A DNA stretch of 40,691 bases from Neoroseomonas soli (GTDB taxonomy: Bacteria > Pseudomonadota > Alphaproteobacteria > Acetobacterales > Acetobacteraceae): contig NZ_JAAEDM010000043.1 of assembly GCF_018129065.1 (NCBI RefSeq), positions 1 to 40,691 on the forward strand, in the 5' to 3' direction. Positions 32,280-40,691 of the stretch are shown here, one piece after another. Numbering within the stretch: the stretch's first letter is position 1; every line of letters starts with the position of its first letter. The notes below the pieces were generated by a model. The model was not told where the DNA came from. It saw only the letters and a list, made by a program, of their open reading frames with translations, and searched no databases. The position numbers and the translations under genes are program-made.

Positions 32280-32780
32280 TCAGCGCGGCCGGCGCAGCGC
32301 CGATAGCGCGGCGAAGGGACCGGTCGGCGGGGGCTCCTCCCCCTCCTCCCCGCCCGGCAGGACCGCGCCCGGCGCCCGCGGATAGGGGTCGAGGGCGAGC
32401 GAGAGTTGCTCGGCGATCGCCTCGCCGAGGTCCGCGGCGTCGTCCTCGACAGGAACCTCGTCCGGCGCCTCGGGGTCCTCCGAGGGCTCCTCCCCCGGGG
32501 CCAGGATGCGCAGCGACACCGCCTCCTCGACCGCCTGGGTAACGGGTTCGAGGGTGATGACGCAGTCCTGCACCACCTCCGCCGCGAGCCGCCCGGTGAC
32601 GGCGACCGAACCGCCGGGCTCCGGCCGCAGCCGCAGCTTGGCCTCGAGCCGATTGATCGCCTGGATCCCGAAGCGCCTGGCCAGCGCCGCGCATTCGGCC
32701 GGGCTGGCCACGAGGCGTTCCTCCCGCCCCTCCTCCGGGAGGCGCGCGAGGGCGATGGGACGGTGGAATTCAGGCGTCAC
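32280..32780 (-). CDS. yceD: YceD/DUF177 family protein
   Basis: This 166-residue protein matches the DUF177 family, whose E. coli member is linked to 23S rRNA accumulation. Signs are AVTGRLAAEVVQDCVITLEP, VEEAVSLRILAPGE, a central acidic stretch (about residues 100-125) and the C-terminal GPFAALSALRRPR, which parallels the usual NPFA.L ending. It starts with a GTG at 32780, eight bases after GGAGGG, and overlaps the end of the chaperone gene by 11 bases. The order yceD-rpmF-plsX-fabH supports the call. Confidence 0.9.
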   Translation of the reverse strand: MTPEFHRPIALARLPEEGREERLVASPAECAALARRFGIQAINRLEAKLRLRPEPGGSVAVTGRLAAEVVQDCVITLEPVTQAVEEAVSLRILAPGEEPSEDPEAPDEVPVEDDAADLGEAIAEQLSLALDPYPRAPGAVLPGGEEGEEPPPTGPFAALSALRRPR

Positions 32781-33324
32781 GGAGCAGGCCCTCCGCCGGA
32801 AGATAGCCGACCCGCCCCGCGACCAGGTCGGCGATGCCCTGCGCGCCGAGGTGCGCCGCCTGGGCCCGCGCCACCGCCGACAGGCGTTCCGGCGCGCCGC
32901 CCGGGGCGTCCCCGCGCCAGACGTTGCGCGCCAGGCCTTCGGCGAGGGCATTGTCGTCGGCCGAGTCGAGGGCGGCCTCGTAGGCCAGGGCGCGGCCGTG
33001 AAAGGCCTCCCAGGCCTGGCGCACGCGCTTGCCGACCGAAAGGTCGCCCACGCCCATCTCACGCAGGCTCTGGTCCATGTCGGAGAACATGGCGTCGAAC
33101 ACCGCCTGCGCCAGCGCCGGGCCGCGCGCGTCCGGGTCCTTCCGCAGGCGGCGGATCAGCAATGCGACGTGCAGGCTGATGAGGTCGAAGCGACCCTCCA
33201 CCGTGTCGGGCACGCCGAGCGCGGCAAAGAGGGCAGGCTCACGCGCCGCGGCCACGGCTGCGCCGTAAAGCTCGAAGCCGGCCCGCTCGTGCGGGCGGCG
33301 GCGGAACATGGCGAGGAGACCCAT
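32770..33324 (-). CDS. Ubiquinol-cytochrome c chaperone family protein (UQCC/CBP3-like)
   Basis: This 184-residue protein matches the family of the mitochondrial assembly factor CBP3/UQCC1, which helps build cytochrome b of complex III. Characteristic stretches are PDTVEGRFDLISLHVALLIR, FDAMFSDMDQSLREMGVGDL and SVGKRVRQAWEAFHGRALAY. The start ATG at 33324 (MGLLAMFRRRP) is upheld by the family's short basic N-terminus; the ribosome site is weak. It heads the minus-strand operon and is divergent from the bamE gene across about 70 bases. No complex III genes are in the window. Confidence 0.88.
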   Translation of the reverse strand: MGLLAMFRRRPHERAGFELYGAAVAAAREPALFAALGVPDTVEGRFDLISLHVALLIRRLRKDPDARGPALAQAVFDAMFSDMDQSLREMGVGDLSVGKRVRQAWEAFHGRALAYEAALDSADDNALAEGLARNVWRGDAPGGAPERLSAVARAQAAHLGAQGIADLVAGRVGYLPAEGLLRDA

Positions 33325-33394
33325 GATCTGGAATGGCTCCGGCCGCCTGCGCGGTTGACCCGGGGGCGGCATGCTGTCTATCGGTTGCCGCGAC

Positions 33395-33904
33395 ATGGCC
33401 CGCCATCCCCGATCGGTCAACGCAATCCTGGTTTCCCTGGTCGCCCTGCCCCTGCTGGGCGGCTGCGGCTGGCTGTCGGAATGGATCGGTCCCGACCCGA
33501 TCGAGCGCGGCAACCGCGTCGATGCCGAGCGGCTGAGCCAGATCACGCCGGGGGTGCAGACGCGCAACGACGTCGAGTCCCTGCTCGGCTCGCCGACCGC
33601 CCGCGGCACCTTCGACGAGGACAACTGGTACTACATCAGCGCCCGCACCCGGACGCAGCCGGGGCGTTACCTCGACGTCGAGGACCGCCGCGTGGTCGCC
33701 ATCTCCTTCAACCGCGACGGCGTCGTTTCCGGCGTGCGGGAACTGACCGAGGTGGATGGCCGCAGCGTCACCCCGGTCTCGCGCGAAACCCCGGTGCCGG
33801 GCACCGAACGGACGCTGCTCCAGGCGTTGTTCGGCAACATCGGCCGCCCCGGTCTGGACCGCGGCCCGCAGCAGAACCCGGCATCGATCACCCGCGGGCG
33901 TTGA
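33395..33904 (+). CDS. bamE: Outer membrane assembly lipoprotein BamE (SmpA/OmlA)
   Basis: This 169-residue lipoprotein belongs to the outer membrane beta-barrel assembly machine. The signal peptide ends in a lipobox (VALPLLGGC), so the mature protein starts at a lipidated cysteine. The BamE motif follows: LSQITPGVQTRNDVESLLGS, then GTFDEDNWYYISARTRT. The ATG at 33395 gives a normal signal length (MARHPRSVNAILVSLVALP); ATG at 33371 adds eight residues and has a GGGGG upstream, so it remains possible. The C-terminus is longer than in E. coli and rich in proline and glycine. It is divergent from the UQCC gene. Confidence 0.92.
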   Translation: MARHPRSVNAILVSLVALPLLGGCGWLSEWIGPDPIERGNRVDAERLSQITPGVQTRNDVESLLGSPTARGTFDEDNWYYISARTRTQPGRYLDVEDRRVVAISFNRDGVVSGVRELTEVDGRSVTPVSRETPVPGTERTLLQALFGNIGRPGLDRGPQQNPASITRGR

Positions 33905-33930
33905 TCCCGCGCCCGGAGGAATGCAGGCGT

Positions 33931-33950
33931 CGCCGGGAAACGCCCCGGCG
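33931..33950. terminator. Hairpin between convergent bamE and thiL
   Basis: CGCCGGG (33931-33937) and CCCGGCG (33944-33950) form a 7-base-pair stem around a 6-base loop in the 57-base gap between the two convergent stop codons. No T-run on either side. It may end both transcripts. Confidence 0.4.
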
Positions 33951-33961
33951 CGCCGATTCGC

Positions 33962-34930
33962 TCAGAAATGGCTCCAGCCGCCGCGCGACACGTCGAGCGG
34001 CGTGCCGGCCGCATCGCGTGCGACCACCTCCGGCGCGCCCGGCACCATCTGCCCGATGCGCGTGACCGGAACGCCGGCGCGGGACGCTGCCGCGCGCACG
34101 GCCCCGGCCGCCTCGGGCGCCGCGGCGAACAGCAGTTCGTAGTCGTCCCCGCCGGTCAACAGTGCCGGCAGGAGGGCCGGATCCCGCCCCAGCAGGGCCC
34201 GCGCCGGGGCCGAGAGCGGCACCTCCGCCGCCGAGACCTCCGCCCTGCACCCCGCCGCGCGGCAGAGATGCCCGAGGTCCTGGACCAGCCCGTCGGAGAC
34301 ATCGAGCCCCGCCCGCGCCACCGGCGCGATCGCCTGGCCGAGCGCCAGCCGCGGTTCCGGCAGGCGGTAGCGGCGCGCGAGGTGCCCTTCGGCATCGGCC
34401 GGCACTTCCCCCCGCAGCACGCGCAGCCCGAGCAGCCCATCGCCGATGGTGCCGGAAACCCAGACATCGTCCCCCGGCCGCGCGCCGGCGCGCTTCAGTT
34501 CCGCCCCCGGCGCCACGGTGCCGAGGATGGTGAGCGACAGGCAGGTCGGCCCGGGCGTCGAGGTGGTGTCGCCGCCCAGCACGCTCAGGCCGAAGGTGCG
34601 CTGGTCCTCCGCGAGGCCGCGCACGAACCCGGCGATCCAATGGTCGGCAATGCCCCGTGCGAAGGAGGTGGTCATCAGGTAGCCAAGCGGTGCCGCCCCC
34701 ATCGCCGCGAGGTCCGAGAGGTTCACCCGCAGCAGCTTGCGGCCGACCGTCTCCGGCGGGTCCTCGGGCAGGTAGTGCACGCCCTCGACCATCGCATCGG
34801 CCGCGATGACCAGCCGGCGCCCGGCCGGGATGTCGAGCACCGCGGCATCGTCGGCGAGATCGAGCGCCCCCTCCCCGGCCAGCGGCAGGAAGTGGCGGGC
34901 GATCAGCGCGAATTCTGCGGGGAGGCTCAC
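33962..34930 (-). CDS. thiL: Thiamine-monophosphate kinase
   Basis: This 322-residue enzyme phosphorylates thiamine monophosphate to the diphosphate cofactor. Motifs include LADDAAVLDIPAG, DAMVEGVHYLPE, VNLSDLAAMGAAPLGYLM, LSVLGGDTTST, LDVSDGLVQDL and GGDDYELLFAA, all in ThiL order. It starts with a GTG at 34930 that overlaps the nusB stop (GTGA), so it is the last gene of the riboflavin operon, as is common in alphaproteobacteria. Confidence 0.97.
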   Translation of the reverse strand: MSLPAEFALIARHFLPLAGEGALDLADDAAVLDIPAGRRLVIAADAMVEGVHYLPEDPPETVGRKLLRVNLSDLAAMGAAPLGYLMTTSFARGIADHWIAGFVRGLAEDQRTFGLSVLGGDTTSTPGPTCLSLTILGTVAPGAELKRAGARPGDDVWVSGTIGDGLLGLRVLRGEVPADAEGHLARRYRLPEPRLALGQAIAPVARAGLDVSDGLVQDLGHLCRAAGCRAEVSAAEVPLSAPARALLGRDPALLPALLTGGDDYELLFAAAPEAAGAVRAAASRAGVPVTRIGQMVPGAPEVVARDAAGTPLDVSRGGWSHF

Positions 34931-35427
34931 CGCGCTGCCCCGAACTCCGCGGGCCGCAGCGTATGGGCCATGGAGTCGAGCACGCCGTTGGCGAAACGGC
35001 AGGTCTCCTCGTCGAGGAAGCCGCGCGCGATGTCGAGGTATTCGTTGATCACCACGCGCGCCGGAGGCTCGGCGCCGTTCAGCAGTTCCGCAGCCGCGGC
35101 GCGGAACACCGCGCGCAGCACGGGGTCAAGCCGCTCCAGCGTCCAGTCCTTCGCCAGATGGGCGCGGATCTCGGCGTCGCACTGCTCGGAGCGCGTCGCC
35201 GCGGCCTTCAGGATCGCCTCGAAGAGCGGGATGTGCGCGAGCGGCACGCGGCCTTCCTCGAAGGCCTCCTGCGCCGCCGCGTCGCCGGCGCCGATGCGGT
35301 GGCGGATGAACTGGTGGGCGACGGTCTCGGCGCTCTCGCCGGTCTGCTCCGACTGGAACAGGGCCTGGACGGCGGCGACGCGGGCGCCTGTGCGCGGGCG
35401 GCCCGTGGGCTTCGGACGCATGCTCAT
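34927..35427 (-). CDS. nusB: Transcription antitermination factor NusB
   Basis: This 166-residue all-helical protein forms a complex with NusE (ribosomal S10) at boxA to allow antitermination in rRNA operons. Signature parts are ARVAAVQALFQSEQTGES, DWTLERLDPVLRAVFRAAAA and VVINEYLDIARGFLDEETC followed by FANGVLDSMAH. The ATG at 35427 overlaps the ribH stop as ATGA; a TTG five codons upstream is less likely. It sits between ribH and thiL, its usual place. Confidence 0.96.
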   Translation of the reverse strand: MSMRPKPTGRPRTGARVAAVQALFQSEQTGESAETVAHQFIRHRIGAGDAAAQEAFEEGRVPLAHIPLFEAILKAAATRSEQCDAEIRAHLAKDWTLERLDPVLRAVFRAAAAELLNGAEPPARVVINEYLDIARGFLDEETCRFANGVLDSMAHTLRPAEFGAAR

Positions 35428-35909
35428 CCGGCCAACCCCCAACGGCGCGCCAGCGCGACCTGGCCGAGCACGGCATGCGCCGCCTCGGCGCCCTTGTTCA
35501 TGCGGTCGTCGCGCGCACGGGCCTCGGCCTGGGCGATCGTGTCCACCGTCAGCAGCCCGAAGCCGATCGCCGCGGCGCTGCGCGTCGAGACATCCATCAC
35601 GCCGTTGCAGATGGCGTCGCAGATGAAGGTGTAGTGGTCGGTCTCGCCCTTCACGACGCAGCCGAGCAGCAGGAAGCCGTCCCAGCGGCGCGGCGACTTC
35701 AGCGCCATGGCGAGGGCTGCCGGCAGTTCGTAGCCGCCGGCGACCTCGACCACTTCGGCCGTGGCGTTGACGTCGGCGAAGACGCGCTGCGCGCCGCGCA
35801 GCATGCCGTCCACCACCTCCCGGTAATAGGGCGCCTGGATGACGAGGATGCGGGGCGCGGGGCCGGCCAGGGTGGCGGCGCCGCGCTCCGGGGAATCGAG
35901 GGTGCTCAA
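35424..35909 (-). CDS. ribH: 6,7-dimethyl-8-ribityllumazine synthase
   Basis: This 161-residue enzyme condenses 5-amino-6-ribitylaminouracil with 3,4-dihydroxybutanone phosphate to form lumazine, and usually builds icosahedral or pentameric shells. Family motifs are APYYREVVDGMLRGAQ, VAGGYELPAALAMALK, LLGCVVKGETDHYTFICDAI and NGVMDVSTRSAAAIGFGLLT. No ATG precedes the first motif; the frame is entered at a TTG (35909) that overlaps the ribBX stop as TTGA, giving MSTLDSPERG. The same TTGAGCAC octamer occurs at the ribE/ribBX junction. Translational coupling is therefore likely for both. Confidence 0.95.
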   Translation of the reverse strand: MSTLDSPERGAATLAGPAPRILVIQAPYYREVVDGMLRGAQRVFADVNATAEVVEVAGGYELPAALAMALKSPRRWDGFLLLGCVVKGETDHYTFICDAICNGVMDVSTRSAAAIGFGLLTVDTIAQAEARARDDRMNKGAEAAHAVLGQVALARRWGLAG

Positions 35910-37039
35910 GGCGTGCTGTCCGTGGGAATGGGCCGGGTCTCGATGTCCTCGATCCCGTAGCCCTCGAGGCCGACGATCGGCCGCGGGTGGTTGGAAAGGC
36001 GGATCATGCGCTTCACGCCGAGGTCGGCGAGGATCTGCGCACCGATGCCGTAGTCGCGCAGTTCGGGCGCGATGGCGCGCGCGCGGTGCAGTTGCTCGGA
36101 AAGGTCGTGCGTGCGCGCGTCGCGCAGCAGCACAACCACGCCGCGGCCTTCCTCGGCGATCATGCGCATGGCCCCGTGCAGCTCGCCGATGCCGCGCCCG
36201 GCGACGATGTCGTTCAGCAATGAGGCGGCATGCACGCGCACCAGAACCGGCTCCTCGCCGGAAGGTTCCCCCTTGACCAGGGCCAGGTGCTCGCCGGCGG
36301 CGACGGTGCTCGCATAGATCACTGCGCGCCATTCGCCGCCCACCGCCTGGACCAGCGCCGTGTCCTCGACGCGGCGCACCAGGCGCTCGGTGCGGCGGCG
36401 ATGGGCGATCAGGTCGGCGATGGTGCCGAGCTTCAGCCCGTGATGCTGGGCGAAGGCCACCAGGTCCGGCATGCGGGCCATGGTGCCGTCATCATTCATG
36501 ATCTCGCAGATCACGCCGGAGGGGTTCAGGCCGGCGAGGCGCGCGAAATCCACCGCCGCCTCGGTGTGGCCGGCGCGGACCAGCACGCCGCCCTCGCGCG
36601 CCACCAGCGGGAAGACGTGGCCGGGCGTGACGATGTGCTCGCGCCCGAGTTCCGGGTTGATGGCGACGGCGACGGTGCGCGAGCGATCCGCCGCGCTGAT
36701 GCCGGTGGTCACGCCCTCCCGTGCCTCGATCGAGACGGTGAAGGCCGTCTGGTGCCGCGTGCCGTTGGATTGCGCCATCAGCGGCAGCGCCAGTTCATCG
36801 ACCCGGTGCTGCGTCATGGACAGGCAGATCAGCCCGCGCGCATAGCGGGCCATGAAGTTGATCGCGTCCGGCGTGGCGAATTGCGCGGGGATGACGAGGT
36901 CGCCCTCGTTCTCGCGGTCCTCGTCATCCACCAGGATGAACATGCGGCCGCGGCGCGCTTCCTCCAGCAGTTCCTCGGTAGGCGAGATGAACTCCGCGAA
37001 GGAGGTGCGGACGGTGCCGCCCGCCATGGTCGTGCTCAA
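35906..37039 (-). CDS. ribBX: 3,4-dihydroxy-2-butanone 4-phosphate synthase with a degenerate GTP cyclohydrolase II-like domain (RibBX)
   Basis: The N-terminal half of this 377-residue protein is a complete RibB, which converts ribulose 5-phosphate to the four-carbon riboflavin precursor. FILVDDEDRENEGDLVIPAQ holds the metal-binding acids, and TPGHVFPLVAREGGVLVRAG and HTEAAVDFARLAGLNPSG the rest of the site. The C-terminal half (from about residue 215) keeps the RibA frame near its end, RDYGIGAQILADLGVKRMI, but the zinc-binding cysteines and the loop around them are gone; the matching place reads AASLLNDIVAGRGIGELHGA. It thus fits the RibBX variants of proteobacteria and should lack cyclohydrolase activity. 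The start is TTG at 37039 (TTGA overlap with ribE) or ATG at 37027. Confidence 0.93.
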   Translation of the reverse strand: MSTTMAGGTVRTSFAEFISPTEELLEEARRGRMFILVDDEDRENEGDLVIPAQFATPDAINFMARYARGLICLSMTQHRVDELALPLMAQSNGTRHQTAFTVSIEAREGVTTGISAADRSRTVAVAINPELGREHIVTPGHVFPLVAREGGVLVRAGHTEAAVDFARLAGLNPSGVICEIMNDDGTMARMPDLVAFAQHHGLKLGTIADLIAHRRRTERLVRRVEDTALVQAVGGEWRAVIYASTVAAGEHLALVKGEPSGEEPVLVRVHAASLLNDIVAGRGIGELHGAMRMIAEEGRGVVVLLRDARTHDLSEQLHRARAIAPELRDYGIGAQILADLGVKRMIRLSNHPRPIVGLEGYGIEDIETRPIPTDSTP

Positions 37040-37647
37040 CGATCGTACTCCCGGAGCCGCGCGACATAACGCGCCATCATGTCCACCTCGATGTTGACCT
37101 TGTCGCCGGGCTGCAGCGTGCCGAAGGTGGTGACCGAGGCGGTGTGCGGGATGATGTTGACCCCGAACACCTCCCCGTCAACCTCGTTGACCGTCAGGGA
37201 AACGCCGTCGATGGCGACCGAGCCCTTGGGCGCGATGAAGGGGGCGACCGCCTTCGGCACCCGGAAGCGCCAGCGGACCGAGGCGTTCTCCGGCGTGGCC
37301 GAGACCACCTCCCCCACCCCGTCCACATGACCGGCGACGAGATGCCCGCCGAGCTCGTCCCCCATGCGCAGCGCGCGCTCGAGGTTGATGCGCGTGCCGG
37401 GCTTCCAACCGCCCACCGTGGTCTTGGCGATGGTTTCGGCCGAGCAATCCACCGAGAAGGCATCCGCCGCCAGGTGCACCACCGTCAGGCACACGCCCGA
37501 GCACGCGATGGAGGCGCCGAGGGCAGCCGGCGACGGCTCGGCGAGGAAGACGGGCGAGGTGCCGATGACCAGGCGCAGGTCGTGCCCGCCGCCGATCGGC
37601 TGCACTTCCCGCACCGTGCCCAGGGCCGTCACGATCCCGGTGAACAT
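37036..37647 (-). CDS. ribE: Riboflavin synthase, alpha chain
   Basis: This 203-residue protein dismutates two lumazine molecules into riboflavin and a pyrimidine. The duplicated lumazine-binding barrel is visible: MFTGIVTALGTVREVQP, then SIACSGVCLTVVHL, and in the second repeat GHLVAGHVDGVGEVVS and VAIDGVSLTVNEVDG followed by NIIPHTASVTTFGTLQPGD. GGAGG is seven bases before the ATG at 37647. It overlaps the end of ribD by 19 bases and the start of ribBX by 4. Confidence 0.97.
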   Translation of the reverse strand: MFTGIVTALGTVREVQPIGGGHDLRLVIGTSPVFLAEPSPAALGASIACSGVCLTVVHLAADAFSVDCSAETIAKTTVGGWKPGTRINLERALRMGDELGGHLVAGHVDGVGEVVSATPENASVRWRFRVPKAVAPFIAPKGSVAIDGVSLTVNEVDGEVFGVNIIPHTASVTTFGTLQPGDKVNIEVDMMARYVARLREYDR

Positions 37648-38750
37648 GGGGGCACCTCCTCGATGCGCTCGAACTCGGTCAGGACATCCGCGCCCAGGGC
37701 ACGCAGGGCGACGCGGCGGAAGCGGGGCATGGCGGCAAGTGCGGCAAGGTGCAAGCCCTCGGCCGCCGGGCGGCCCTCCGCACCCATGACGCCGGCGGCG
37801 TGGAACCAGGCCAGCCGATCGACCAGCCCCGCGCGCAGCAGGGCCGCGGCCATGCCGGCGCCGCCTTCGGCCAGCACGCGGGTCACGCCCCGGCGGGCCA
37901 GGGCGGCAAGAAGGGCGGCAAGGTCGAGCCCGGCCTCGGCAGCGGGGGCGGTCATTACCTCGACCCCCGCGGCGATGAAGGGGGCAAGCGCGGCCGGCGG
38001 ATGGCCGGGCGCCGTCACGATGGAGGTCGGCGCGATCCGCGCGGTGCGCACCAGTCCAGCCGTGACCGGCGTGCGGAGCCGCGCATCGGCGACGACGCGC
38101 AGCATGGGCACACGCTCCATGCCGGGGATGCGGCAGGTCAGGTCGGGGTCGTCGGCAAGGGCAGTGCCGGAGCCGACCAGCACGGCGTCATGGCGGGCGC
38201 GCATGGCGTGCACCTCCCGCCGCGCCTCGGGGCCGGTGATCCAGCGGCTCTCGCCGGCCGCAGTGGCGATGCGGCCGTCCAGCGTGGTCGCCAGTTTCAG
38301 CGTGACCACCGGCAGGCCGGACTGGATGCGGCGGAAGAAGCCGGCGTTGAGCGCCCTCGCCTCCCGTTCCAGCAGTCCTTCCTCCACCACGATACCGGCG
38401 TCGCGCAGCATGGCGAGGCCGCGCCCGTTCACCCGCGCATCGGGGTCCCGCATGGCCATGACCACGCGGGCGACGCCGGCCTCGGCCAGTGCGTTGCAGC
38501 AGGGCGGCGTGCGGCCATGGTGGGAGCACGGTTCCAGCGTGACGTATGCGGTGGCGCCGCGGGCGCGGGAGCCGGCGCGGCGCAGCGCCTCCGTCTCGGC
38601 GTGCGGGCGCCCGCCGGGCTGGGTCCAGCCGCGGCCGACCACCTGGCCGTTCCGAACCAGCACGCAGCCGACGGCCGGGTTCGGCCAAGCGTTGCCGAGA
38701 CCCCGCCGGGCGAGCGCCAGGGCGGCGCGCATATGGGCTGTGTCGTCCAT
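37629..38750 (-). CDS. ribD: Bifunctional riboflavin deaminase/reductase
   Basis: This 373-residue enzyme carries out the second and third steps of riboflavin synthesis. The N-terminal deaminase has the zinc site H50-A51-E52 (GRPHAETEAL) with C75 and C84 in LEPCSHHGRTPPC. The C-terminal reductase has LPVVTLKLATTLDGRIATAA, ESRWITGPEARREVHAMRAR, HDAVLVGSGTALADDP and RVLAEGGAGMAAALLRAGLV. Start ATG at 38750 gives MDDTAHMRAALALA; an ATG six codons later is possible. It overlaps ribE by 19 bases. Confidence 0.97.
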   Translation of the reverse strand: MDDTAHMRAALALARRGLGNAWPNPAVGCVLVRNGQVVGRGWTQPGGRPHAETEALRRAGSRARGATAYVTLEPCSHHGRTPPCCNALAEAGVARVVMAMRDPDARVNGRGLAMLRDAGIVVEEGLLEREARALNAGFFRRIQSGLPVVTLKLATTLDGRIATAAGESRWITGPEARREVHAMRARHDAVLVGSGTALADDPDLTCRIPGMERVPMLRVVADARLRTPVTAGLVRTARIAPTSIVTAPGHPPAALAPFIAAGVEVMTAPAAEAGLDLAALLAALARRGVTRVLAEGGAGMAAALLRAGLVDRLAWFHAAGVMGAEGRPAAEGLHLAALAAMPRFRRVALRALGADVLTEFERIEEVPPCSPGS

Positions 38751-38786
38751 GCTCCGGGCCGATGTGGGGGCGAGGCGGCCCGGCCG

Positions 38787-39242
38787 CTATTCCTTCTTCC
38801 CGAGTTCCCCGAGGAAGGCCTGGAAGTCCTTCGCCTCCCCGAAGTTCCGGTAGACGCTGGCGAAGCGGACATAGGCGACCTGGTCCAGCTCCTTCAACGA
38901 CTCCATCACGATCTCGCCGATCTTGCGGGAGGGGATCTCGGTCTCGCCTTCCGTCTCGAGCCGGCGCTGGATGGAGTTCACCAGCCGCTCGATCCGGTCC
39001 TCGTCAACCGGGCGCTTGCGCAGGGCGACGCGGATGGACCGCGCCAGCTTCTCCCGGTCGAAGGGCACGCGGCGGCCATCGGTCTTGAGGACCGTGATCT
39101 CGCGCAGCTGCACGCGCTCGAAGGTCGTGAAGCGCGCCCCGCAGGCGGCGCAGGCCCGCCGGCGCCGGATCGCCGCCGCGTCCTCGGCCGGGCGGCTGTC
39201 CTTCACCTGGGTGTCCTCGGCGCCGCAGAAGGGGCACTTCAT
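38787..39242 (-). CDS. nrdR: Transcriptional repressor NrdR
   Basis: This 151-residue zinc-ribbon/ATP-cone protein represses ribonucleotide reductase genes when dATP is high. Zinc cysteines are C3, C6 ([18 protein letters not shown]), C31 and C34 ([17 protein letters not shown]). The ATP-cone follows ([18 protein letters not shown], then [17 protein letters not shown]). It lies ten bases after glyA and 36 before ribD, the classic glyA-nrdR-ribD order. No NrdR box was sought here since the target genes are absent. Confidence 0.98.
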   Translation of the reverse strand: MKCPFCGAEDTQVKDSRPAEDAAAIRRRRACAACGARFTTFERVQLREITVLKTDGRRVPFDREKLARSIRVALRKRPVDEDRIERLVNSIQRRLETEGETEIPSRKIGEIVMESLKELDQVAYVRFASVYRNFGEAKDFQAFLGELGKKE

Positions 39243-39252
39243 CGCGGGCGCC

Positions 39253-40593
<1,341 letters not shown>

Positions 40594-40691
40594 GGATCGG
40601 GTTTTGCGCCGGGGGGGCGCGGCTTGGCAAGGCGCCCCGTGCCGGACGGCCCGGCTGGGGCCGGGCAAGGCATCCGTGCCGCGCCCGGTCG
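40594..40691. other. Upstream flank of glyA (window edge)
   Basis: The last 98 bases are very GC-rich with several short inverted repeats of the GCCCGG/CCGGGC kind and no recognisable promoter, riboswitch or gene. An upstream gene or the operon promoter may lie just beyond the window. Confidence 0.3.

Noticed and set aside
40594..40691. Possible glycine or FMN riboswitch before glyA/rib operon
   Set aside because: Only 98 bases are visible and no conserved riboswitch core can be seen; ribD, where an FMN element might be expected, is internal and starts 36 bases after nrdR.

Overview
The window is about 40.7 kb of very GC-rich DNA, densely packed with bacterial genes. Its content points to an alphaproteobacterium, probably of the Acetobacteraceae (Roseomonas-like). 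The evidence is the block glyA-nrdR-ribD-ribE-ribBX-ribH-nusB-thiL, the block UQCC chaperone-yceD-rpmF-plsX-fabH-ihfA-merR, and several Bug/TctC-type solute-binding proteins without their permeases. The taxonomic placement is inference. I saw no phage, insertion sequence, CRISPR array, rRNA or defence island.

Layout. 1-5.7 kb: the start of an AsmA-like envelope protein (minus), divergent glnE overlapping a Bcp peroxiredoxin, then two tandem proteins with degenerate C-terminal J-domains (minus). 5.8-8.1 kb: a TctC binding protein with a class III CoA-transferase. 8.1-10.9 kb: an idonate/ketogluconate module (idnD-like, a D-2-hydroxyacid dehydrogenase, divergent idnO-like). 10.9-15.9 kb: a six-gene minus-strand operon (TctC, a 2-keto-4-pentenoate hydratase-like protein, two PuuE/CE4-like deacetylases, a CitE-like lyase, an STM3941-like membrane protein), almost all joined by 4-nt stop/start overlaps. 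16.1-19.3 kb: a lone Flp-type pilin-like peptide, an M20 amidohydrolase coupled to a nucleoside hydrolase, and a divergent phosphoribosyltransferase. 19.3-27.1 kb: a SoeABC-type sulfite dehydrogenase (molybdopterin subunit, four-cluster ferredoxin subunit, NrfD/DmsC anchor) flanked on both sides by peptide-type ABC binding proteins with no permease genes. 27.3-28.8 kb: a LysR regulator divergent from a tautomerase coupled to a DUF1127 peptide.

From 28.9 kb to the end the region is housekeeping: tRNA-Pro(GGG), merR, ihfA, fabH, plsX, rpmF, yceD and a ubiquinol-cytochrome c chaperone (all minus); divergent bamE (plus); then the riboflavin/one-carbon operon read from the right edge leftwards, from glyA to thiL. 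The 'ribA' half of the DHBP synthase is degenerate (RibBX type), so GTP cyclohydrolase II must be encoded elsewhere.

Genes appear to work in small modules: acid uptake plus CoA activation, sugar-acid redox interconversion, a carboxylic acid or amide catabolic operon of unknown substrate, sulfite respiration, fatty acid and phospholipid initiation, and riboflavin synthesis. Neighbours overlap by ATGA, GTGA or TTGA at many junctions, so translational coupling is the rule. Convergent gene ends carry strong hairpins, several overlapping the stop codons. The most notable items are the tandem J-like proteins, the soe cluster bracketed by orphan binding proteins with structured leaders, the double-PuuE-like operon, and the RibBX protein with repeated TTGAGCAC junctions.
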